A DNA stretch of 10,000 nt. It comes from Methanospirillum hungatei (GTDB lineage Archaea > Halobacteriota > Methanomicrobia > Methanomicrobiales > Methanospirillaceae). Under the pieces are notes generated by a model. It had not been told where the DNA came from. It saw nothing but the letters and a program-made list of their open reading frames with translations, and did not search any database. Location: contig NZ_JAIWNS010000064.1 of NCBI RefSeq assembly GCF_020216685.1, forward strand, positions 1 to 10,000, given 5' to 3'. How positions within the stretch are numbered: the stretch's first letter is position 1; the number at the start of each line of letters is the position of its first letter. The position numbers were made by a program, and so were the translations under genes. Shown here piece by piece: positions 1-5,210 of this stretch.

Positions 1-1
1 G

Positions 2-280
2 GTACGAAAAGAAAATGAACCCCCGACCCGGGATCCCGAATCCTTTTCACGGTATGTCTGTGATCTCTGTCACAGCTCCGGCTCTCTGTCAGGACTTCGT
101 CAGTGTGTTATCTGTGGCAGATGGGGATGCAGTTCCTGTTGGCAGGATGAGTATTACCTCTGTAAATCATGTGGCGGGATCATGAACCTGCTCCTCCTTG
201 AACTGCCGGTCCGCGATACCCCGGATGAACCAGATATCAAAACCGAAAAGCGGGATGAACTGACCGAAGACACCCCCTGA
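2..280 (+). CDS. C-terminal part of a Cys-rich, FYVE/RING-like zinc-binding protein (5' end outside window)
   Basis: This frame is open from the left edge to a TGA at 278-280 and codes for 92 residues. The only in-frame ATG lies late in the frame, so the start must be upstream of the window. Eight cysteines form four pairs at fragment residues 20/23, 35/38, 43/46 and 54/57. The spacing is C-x2-C-x11-C-x2-C-x4-C-x2-C-x7-C-x2-C. The CxxCGRWGCSSC core resembles the double-zinc cross-brace of FYVE/RING-type fingers (inference from spacing only). A short acidic, charged tail follows (residues about 69-92, rich in Asp, Glu and Lys). I do not recognise a family, and no function can be given beyond probable binding of two zinc ions. 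The next gene is 77 bp downstream on the same strand and also encodes a zinc-ribbon protein, so the two may be co-transcribed. Confidence 0.7.
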   Translation, partial: VRKENEPPTRDPESFSRYVCDLCHSSGSLSGLRQCVICGRWGCSSCWQDEYYLCKSCGGIMNLLLLELPVRDTPDEPDIKTEKRDELTEDTP

Positions 281-357
281 TCTTTTCTTGCATAGAACTG
301 GATAGTTCAATAGTTCCCTGACCAGATGATATAGGAGATACCTCCGGAAGGCCTGTC

Positions 358-924
358 GTGAAAAGTATAAAGATACCATCCCTTATCTCATCGGTCGTCC
401 AGAATGCATTATTCGGACTGGAAGGGATGGAGTTTACCCTCCTTGACCGGTGTCCTCACTGCGGAGGGGAGGTCAGGTACCACGACAACCGGAAGAAACG
501 GTTTGCAACCATACTCATTGATGATGAGAAGCAGATAATCAATGTCATCGTCACCAGGTATTATTGTAAATCATGCGGACGGCTCTGTTATGCACTGGCC
601 CCGTTTTATCCGAATACCAAGTTTGGATCCCCGGTCATCGATCTCTGCATGACGGTGGCACGGATCCATCCTTATAACCATAGTGCACGAATCCTTCAGG
701 AGATGGGGGTTGTCGTTGACCGGGGGACCATCCGGAATTTCTTCTCCCGTGATATCCCGGCGGTCAGTTATGCAAAAATATACGGCCTGCCAATACCGCT
801 CTCCATATTTCACCTGTCAGATCTCTCTTCCAGACGCAGGCAGTCTCGACAGGTCACCGAGGAGGATGTCCTCAGGGCCTGCGGATTCCCATCCACAAAA
901 GATCTCTTTCACAAGACGCCCTGA
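358..924 (+). CDS. Zinc-ribbon protein with putative helix-turn-helix, resembling the N-terminal part of a transposase
   Basis: This 188-residue protein starts at a GTG with a modest purine-rich site (GGAAG, 346-350) upstream. A four-cysteine zinc ribbon is formed by C32/C35 (CPHC) and C70/C73 (CKSC), with an extra C77. Between the pairs is a basic, beta-rich stretch. Residues about 90-131 look like a helix-turn-helix (HNHSARILQEMG-type helix, then a DRGTIRNFF-type recognition helix). This order, ribbon then HTH, is typical of the DNA-binding front end of ISL3-like transposases. No DDE catalytic domain follows: the protein ends after a basic linker (SSRRRQSRQ) and a short helix. It could be a domesticated transposase fragment acting as a DNA-binding protein, or a truncated transposase. 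The family is inferred by eye. Its 3' end overlaps the convergent fdhB by 16 bp. Confidence 0.7.
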   Translation: MKSIKIPSLISSVVQNALFGLEGMEFTLLDRCPHCGGEVRYHDNRKKRFATILIDDEKQIINVIVTRYYCKSCGRLCYALAPFYPNTKFGSPVIDLCMTVARIHPYNHSARILQEMGVVVDRGTIRNFFSRDIPAVSYAKIYGLPIPLSIFHLSDLSSRRRQSRQVTEEDVLRACGFPSTKDLFHKTP

Positions 925-2186
925 TTATCCCCCGATTCATCAGCCGCAGGAACCTTCTGACTGAACAGACGAATCATCTCCTGGTAATTATTCCCATAGT
1001 AATGTTCCCATTCTTCATGCTGATTCACCTTTGCAAGGATTGGTTTTCCTTCAGGCCTGCCAGGATGATATCCGAACATCTGCTCAAGTTCTGCCTGCAG
1101 GGCATGCATCATCAGTGAGACCGGAATATCCATGGCACACCGGTCCTGACACTGTCCACAATTCACACAGGAGTCGGCGATATGGGAGAACCGGATCAGA
1201 TGAAACATCAACGGAGGCGGGACTTCACCAGGCCTGACCAGCCAGGGTTTTTTTGTCTGACAATCCTGACAGAAACAGAACGGACAGGCCTTCGAACACT
1301 GGTAACATTTAATGCACCGGTTTGTCTCTTCCATGATCCAGGTCAGCCGCCCGATACCGGTCCCGACTTTTGCAAACATCGCTTTGCGGTTCTTCTCTGA
1401 TATCGTCAGCATCGCTGCTTCAACACGGGATCGTGCCTCAATACCCTTCAGGTCAGCAGGGACTATGGTCACAAATCCGTCTTTTCTTGCCTGATCCAGA
1501 AATGCCAGCCCTTTTTTACTGCACACCTCAATAAAGGTTGCCTGATCAGAGTATTCACCTAACAGCCCCCAGGTTCCACAGACAACGTCACATTGGCGGG
1601 GAATCGGTGTATCACATCTCCTGCATGAATCACGTCTGCCAAACCCGTGCTCCTCAATTATCTCCAAAGGAAATTCATGGACCACGTCACCAGACCTGAT
1701 AACTACCCGGCCATTCCTGACACAAAAAGAATCAACATGGTCCGGATTCAGATCACAGACCTCCCTGATAAATGCCCTGGTTTTAATGGGGGAAAATGTC
1801 CCGCTGCAATTGAGTCCGATAAGATAGAGATCATCCCGGTCAAGTCTATTCCGCTTGACCAGTTCCACGATGACCTTTGCATCACACCCCTTGACAACCG
1901 CAGCAATCTTCATCCCAGGGGTTGCCTGCACGGCACTGACAACCCAGTCTGCGGTCAGAATACTCCCACAGAACAAAGATCCGGAACATGCAGGGATTTT
2001 TTCCGGATCAGTTATGATGACGGGCCGTGGATCATAGATATCCTCTCCCATCTGCAGTGCACAGACCGCATCAACGGTGCCTGACGAAAGCAGGGACATA
2101 AGCAGGCCGGTCACCACCCCTCCGGATGCTGCGTGTTCCCTGATTGAATCAAACGGAGACCGGCCGTACCACATCTGACCATTCAT
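909..2186 (-). CDS. fdhB: Formate dehydrogenase, F420/electron-transfer beta subunit
   Basis: This 425-residue protein belongs to the FrhB/FdhB family. In methanogens these flavin- and Fe-S-containing subunits carry electrons between the formate-oxidising FdhA and coenzyme F420 or the Hdr complex, in the cytoplasm. Visible features are the N-terminal SGG motif (residues 21-23), KGCD (99-102), NCSG around C127, and a cysteine group at 188/191/199/203 typical of the FrhB fold. A ferredoxin domain follows with two [4Fe-4S] motifs: C291/C294/C297/C301 and C340/C343/C346/C350. Extra cysteines lie at 304, 306 and 309. About 75 residues follow the last cluster, ending in an acidic tail. The ATG overlaps the fdhA stop (ATGA). 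A good GGGGTGA site (2199-2193) lies 6 nt upstream of it, inside fdhA, which points to translational coupling. Confidence 0.93.
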   Translation of the reverse strand: MNGQMWYGRSPFDSIREHAASGGVVTGLLMSLLSSGTVDAVCALQMGEDIYDPRPVIITDPEKIPACSGSLFCGSILTADWVVSAVQATPGMKIAAVVKGCDAKVIVELVKRNRLDRDDLYLIGLNCSGTFSPIKTRAFIREVCDLNPDHVDSFCVRNGRVVIRSGDVVHEFPLEIIEEHGFGRRDSCRRCDTPIPRQCDVVCGTWGLLGEYSDQATFIEVCSKKGLAFLDQARKDGFVTIVPADLKGIEARSRVEAAMLTISEKNRKAMFAKVGTGIGRLTWIMEETNRCIKCYQCSKACPFCFCQDCQTKKPWLVRPGEVPPPLMFHLIRFSHIADSCVNCGQCQDRCAMDIPVSLMMHALQAELEQMFGYHPGRPEGKPILAKVNQHEEWEHYYGNNYQEMIRLFSQKVPAADESGDNQGVL

Positions 2187-4246
2187 ACCTCTTCACCCCC
2201 GACCGGTTCAAGGGAGACACAGATTGGTTTATATTCAGAAAATCCTGGGCCTGATTCAGAAAGACCCATCAGCCGGTTCAACGCTGCATCAAACAGCGAC
2301 GGCATGAAGATCATCCCCTCCTTAATATCTGATACAACCCGTGCCCTGCAGGATAACTCACCTTTCCTGGACCGGACCAGTATCATATCCCCGTCTGATA
2401 TCCGGACTTTTTCTGCATCTGACGGATGAACTTCTATATACACCTCATTCAGCTCATCGGTAAGATTCTTACTCCTCCTGGTCATCGTCCCGGTATGCCA
2501 GTGCCAGATAACCCGGCCTGATGTCAGCCTGAACGGGTACCGGGAGTCAGGGAGCTCAGCAGGTGCCTTCCATTCAACCGGACAGAACACACCCTTTCCG
2601 TCCGGATGATAAAACCGGTCAGAATAGAGAATAGCCGTGCCAGGGTCATCAGGAGATACACAGGGCCAGCAGATCCCGTCTGGAAGGCTCACCCGTTCAA
2701 AGGTCATCCCCTGGTACGGTTCACATACCGTCGTAATCTCCCTGAAGATGTCAGATGGATGCTGATAGGGAAACTGCTTTTCATACCCCATCAGGCAGGC
2801 AATCTCCGTAATTATCTGCCAATCAGGTTTTGCAAGCACCGGAGCTTCAACTGCCTTTCGCAGCCGCTGAACTCTCCGTTCGGTATTGGTAACCGTCCCG
2901 TCCTTTTCTGCATAACATGCGGCGGGAAGGACAACATGGGCATATTCACAGGTTTTGGTAAAGAAGATATCAGATACTACCAGGAATTTCAGGTTTTTTA
3001 TCGCATGTTCAACGATGTGCTGGTCCGGCTCAGTCACCAGCGGGTTTTCCCCGACCAGGATCATCGCTTTTATCCGGTTGGAACTCTCACCAGCCTTCTG
3101 AAACATCCGGTTCATGTCAAGACCGGGCCGTGCCGGGGCGATATTCTCCGGAAATTTCCAGGCTCTCGCTATCTTCTGATGGAAGTTACCGTCGGTAACC
3201 GGCTTATATCCAGGGAAGAAGTCAGGCAGACACCCCATATCACAGGCTCCCTGCACATTATTCTGCCCACGGAGTGCATTGACACCGGTCCCGGGCCGGC
3301 CGATATTTCCGGTCAGCATCATCAGGTTTGCAATCGCCCTGACATTATGAACGCCCCCGGACAGATGCGAAAGACCCATTGCATACAGAACCGTACACCG
3401 GTCCGCAGTTCCAATCCATTCTGCTGCCCTGATGAGATCCGTCTTTGACACACCGGTCAGAATGCTTACTTCCTGGGGAGTATACCGGTTTTGCAGGACA
3501 AGTTTTTTCAGCGATTCATACTCACGGGTCCGGGATCTGATGAAATCCTTGTCTTCTAAACCATTTCGAATAATCTCTCCCATGATGCAGTTGAGAACTG
3601 CAACATCACTCCCGCTGTAGAACTGAAGAAACAGGTCTGCCTGGATCGCCGTCGGGGTATACCGGGGATCTGCATATATAAACCTCCCCCCGGCAGCCTG
3701 TGCACGGACAATCTGCCTCCCGATAAGCGGATGCTGCTCAAAGGTGTTGGAACCAAGACAGAAGATACAGTCAGATCTCCCGATATCAGGGATGGAATTT
3801 GTCATCACCCCTCTCCCAAATGAAAGGGTAAGACCGGTCATGGTCGCTTCATGACAGAACCTGGCACAATGATCCAGATTATTTGTCTTTAAAACACCTC
3901 TGGCAAACTTCATCAGGACATAATTATCCTCATTCGAGCACCGGGCTGATGCCAGCACCCCGATCTCATCTGCAGAATAGGTGGTAAGTTTTTGGGCGAT
4001 CAGATGATAAACGGTCTCCCAGTCTGTCTCCACAAACACATCGCCTTTCCGGATGAGGGGTTTTTTGAGCCGATCCGGGCTGTGGATAAACTGGTGGCAG
4101 TACGTACCCTTCGGACAGAGTTTTCCTTCATTCACCGGAGAACGGATATTCGGGGTTGTCCCGGTAATTTTCCCATCCTGAACAATAAGATGTACAGAGC
4201 ACCCGGTACCGCAGTACGGACATATGGTCGGGACCTGGTTTATCAT
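2183..4246 (-). CDS. fdhA: Formate dehydrogenase, catalytic alpha subunit (molybdo/tungstopterin, Cys form)
   Basis: This 687-residue protein has the usual length of the family. FdhA oxidises formate to CO2 at a bis-pterin Mo or W centre. An N-terminal [4Fe-4S] domain has C9, C12, C16 and C44, with the conserved CPKG lysine K46 after the last cysteine. The active-site segment is CARFCHEA: C131 (codon TGT) sits where many bacterial enzymes carry selenocysteine, followed by the conserved H132. R326 in NALRGQNN matches the catalytic arginine of E. coli FdhF. Residues about 448-460 (KDGTVTNTERRVQ) are typical of the family. The pterin-binding C-terminal domain spans about 565-685. It is the first gene of a two-gene minus-strand unit with fdhB. 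A Shine-Dalgarno candidate AGAGGA (4265-4260) lies 13 nt before the ATG, a rather long spacing. No better in-frame start is visible. Confidence 0.96.
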   Translation of the reverse strand: MINQVPTICPYCGTGCSVHLIVQDGKITGTTPNIRSPVNEGKLCPKGTYCHQFIHSPDRLKKPLIRKGDVFVETDWETVYHLIAQKLTTYSADEIGVLASARCSNEDNYVLMKFARGVLKTNNLDHCARFCHEATMTGLTLSFGRGVMTNSIPDIGRSDCIFCLGSNTFEQHPLIGRQIVRAQAAGGRFIYADPRYTPTAIQADLFLQFYSGSDVAVLNCIMGEIIRNGLEDKDFIRSRTREYESLKKLVLQNRYTPQEVSILTGVSKTDLIRAAEWIGTADRCTVLYAMGLSHLSGGVHNVRAIANLMMLTGNIGRPGTGVNALRGQNNVQGACDMGCLPDFFPGYKPVTDGNFHQKIARAWKFPENIAPARPGLDMNRMFQKAGESSNRIKAMILVGENPLVTEPDQHIVEHAIKNLKFLVVSDIFFTKTCEYAHVVLPAACYAEKDGTVTNTERRVQRLRKAVEAPVLAKPDWQIITEIACLMGYEKQFPYQHPSDIFREITTVCEPYQGMTFERVSLPDGICWPCVSPDDPGTAILYSDRFYHPDGKGVFCPVEWKAPAELPDSRYPFRLTSGRVIWHWHTGTMTRRSKNLTDELNEVYIEVHPSDAEKVRISDGDMILVRSRKGELSCRARVVSDIKEGMIFMPSLFDAALNRLMGLSESGPGFSEYKPICVSLEPVGGEEV

Positions 4247-4307
4247 AACAGACAGGGTATCCTCTGTTACCGATAGAGATAAATCCTTGCCTAATTGAGA
4301 GATTTTT

Positions 4308-4318
4308 GATTATTTATG
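4308..4318 (-). promoter_or_regulatory. Candidate TATA box of fdhAB
   Basis: Read on the minus strand, CATAAATAATC is the best TATA-like element upstream of fdhA. A start about 25 nt downstream would fall near 4285-4290 and give a leader of roughly 40 nt. The 10-bp palindrome at 4323-4332 lies directly upstream of it. The call rests on sequence resemblance alone. Confidence 0.35.
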
Positions 4319-4322
4319 GTGG

Positions 4323-4332
4323 ATGATATCAT
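4323..4332. promoter_or_regulatory. Perfect 10-bp palindrome, possible operator of fdhAB
   Basis: ATGATATCAT equals its own reverse complement. It sits about 5 bp upstream of the fdhA TATA candidate, a usual place for an archaeal activator or repressor. It shares TATCAT with the tandem repeat at 4691-4710 on the other operon's side. Regulatory use is inference. Confidence 0.3.
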
Positions 4333-4406
4333 ATGAATGACCCCTGTTGCGCAAATAAAGTCCATAGATGCGGCCTGAGGGGTACAGCATCAAAAAAATA
4401 CCAAAA

Positions 4407-4426
4407 GAAAGGAAAATACTCCTTTC
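4407..4426 (-). terminator. 7-bp hairpin followed by T-rich sequence on the minus strand
   Basis: GAAAGGA (4407-4413) and TCCTTTC (4420-4426) pair perfectly around a 6-nt loop. Read on the minus strand, the stem is followed by TTTTGGTATTTTTTTG, so it looks like an intrinsic terminator for any transcript entering from higher coordinates. No gene that would need it is visible on that strand, so it may instead insulate fdhAB from antisense or divergent transcription. The stem is A/T-rich and may be chance. Confidence 0.25.
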
Positions 4427-4690
4427 AAAATATGTGCATCAATCGTAATTTCAATTATTACGGATAATACGGGCACGCAGAATTTATTGTCAGATAAATG
4501 CCACAAAACAAAACCCCTATGACAGATATTTCCGAAAACCGGGTAGATTTTGCAGGTTAAACAGATGGAAATGCCGTGCAGAGGATTCTGATTCTGATGA
4601 CGATTCCATCGGAGAATGAATTTGAGCTTATTCATACATTTACGAATTATTTTTGGTTTTTCTTCTCTGACCGAAGACGAACGGATCCAG

Positions 4691-4710
4691 ATTTATCATG
4701 ATTTATCATG
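4691..4710 (+). repeat. Perfect tandem repeat of a 10-bp unit
   Basis: ATTTATCATG occurs twice head-to-tail (4691-4700 and 4701-4710). The 10-bp period equals about one helical turn, so both copies present the same DNA face, as expected for cooperative binding of a regulator. It lies about 40 bp upstream of the distal TATA candidate of the plus-strand operon. The junction also forms the palindrome TCATGA. Confidence 0.6.
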
Positions 4711-4750
4711 AAATATAGGGGTCCGGAAGATAAGCTCATAGTTTTTACAT

Positions 4751-4758
4751 TTTATAAA
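4751..4758 (+). promoter_or_regulatory. Candidate distal TATA box of the fwd-hdr operon
   Basis: TTTATAAA is close to the archaeal TATA consensus. Transcription would begin near 4780, at the start of a 20-nt pyrimidine tract (4779-4798), leaving a leader of about 110 nt before the ATG at 4891. Confidence 0.4.
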
Positions 4759-4825
4759 GAGTCAAAGAAAAAACGACACTTTTTCCCCTTTTTTCTCCAA
4801 AAAATCTCGTATCTATTTCAGAACA

Positions 4826-4839
4826 TTTATCTATATTTT
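4826..4839 (+). promoter_or_regulatory. Candidate proximal TATA box of the fwd-hdr operon
   Basis: TTTATCTATATTTT is a second TATA-like element. Initiation about 25 nt downstream (around 4855-4862) would give a leader of about 30 nt, which is more typical than the distal option, and would fall on the palindrome at 4858-4871. Confidence 0.4.
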
Positions 4840-4857
4840 CTAACAACCTTTGTTCAG

Positions 4858-4871
4858 TCGATTTTAATCGA
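4858..4871. promoter_or_regulatory. Inverted repeat at the probable transcription start, possible operator
   Basis: TCGATT and AATCGA are perfect 6-bp arms around TT, ending 19 bp before the fwdG-like start codon. Placed downstream of the proximal TATA candidate, it could serve as a repressor site. Evidence is symmetry and position only. Confidence 0.3.
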
Positions 4872-4890
4872 TCAGGCTGGTGCGACAAAT

Positions 4891-5148
4891 ATGGCATTTG
4901 CAGTTCATGTAAACATGGAACGCTGTACCGGCTGCAACAATTGTGTGGTAGCATGTCCAGTGAATGCACTGGAACTCAACACGGTTAACCCTTCCAGCAC
5001 AGATAAAATCTACAAAGTCATCAATGGTGATGCTGTCATCCTTGATGTCAAACATGAACTTTGTGCAGGATGTGGTATCTGTGTGGATGCATGTCCATAT
5101 GATGTGATTCAGCTCTCCGGTCAACCACCCCAGGCAGTGGAAGCCTGA
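4891..5148 (+). CDS. fwdG: Two-cluster [4Fe-4S] ferredoxin subunit, formylmethanofuran dehydrogenase FwdG/FmdG type
   Basis: This 85-residue cytoplasmic ferredoxin has two classical motifs: C12/C15/C18/C22 and C58/C61/C64/C68, each ending in CP. The size, the two clusters and the adjacent eight-cluster polyferredoxin fit the small electron-carrying subunit of tungsten/molybdenum formylmethanofuran dehydrogenase. That enzyme reduces CO2 to formylmethanofuran, the first step of methanogenesis. I chose the ATG at 4891. The frame stays open upstream to 4708, but that extension is AT-rich and translates to Phe/Lys/Tyr-rich sequence over the promoter region. A GGTG-containing site (4879-4882) lies 8 nt before the ATG. 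It is the first gene of the plus-strand operon. Alternative: a ferredoxin dedicated to Hdr rather than Fwd. The fwdA/B/C/D catalytic genes are not in this window. Confidence 0.82.
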   Translation: MAFAVHVNMERCTGCNNCVVACPVNALELNTVNPSSTDKIYKVINGDAVILDVKHELCAGCGICVDACPYDVIQLSGQPPQAVEA

Positions 5149-5199
5149 ATGGGCCGGAGAAAAATGCAAGCGTTTCAGGAACAGAATTCGTGAACAACC

Positions 5200-5204
5200 G
5201 AGGT
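5200..5204 (+). promoter_or_regulatory. Ribosome binding site deciding the polyferredoxin start
   Basis: GAGGT with a 6-nt gap before the ATG at 5211 favours that start over the in-frame GTG at 5190. The GTG has only CAGGA (5176-5180) upstream. Confidence 0.6.
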
Positions 5205-5210
5205 ATCTTA

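Larger units (their letters stand above)
4247..4890. other. Divergent AT-rich intergenic control region between fdhAB and the fwd-hdr operon
   Basis: These 644 bp separate the start codons of two divergent operons and show no convincing gene. Base composition drops to clearly AT-rich compared with the flanking genes. It holds a TATA candidate for fdhA near 4310-4317, two TATA candidates for the plus-strand operon, and several palindromes (4323-4332, 4347-4354, 4444-4462, 4858-4871). It also holds a hairpin (4407-4426), a perfect 10-bp tandem repeat (4691-4710) and a 20-nt pyrimidine tract (4779-4798). The middle part (about 4470-4640) shows nothing I can assign. Confidence 0.7.

Noticed and set aside
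295..316. Small hairpin (GAACT/AGTTC) and repeated ATAGTTC before the zinc-ribbon gene
   Set aside because: Arms of five bases with a short direct repeat are too weak to call a terminator or operator.
1647..2084. Plus-strand open frame antisense to fdhB
   Set aside because: Shadow of fdhB with no motif or ribosome site.
2606..3448. Long plus-strand open frame antisense to fdhA
   Set aside because: It lies wholly inside fdhA, whose motifs are unmistakable. The antisense translation has no coherent domain.
4390..4635. 81-codon minus-strand frame in the intergenic region
   Set aside because: No convincing ribosome site, no recognisable motif, and its end runs over the 4407-4426 hairpin. It is most likely chance.
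4708..4890. N-terminal extension of the two-cluster ferredoxin from the ATG at 4708
   Set aside because: The stretch is AT-rich promoter-like DNA and translates to a Phe/Lys/Tyr-rich string unlike ferredoxins. The family starts just before the first cluster, at the ATG at 4891.
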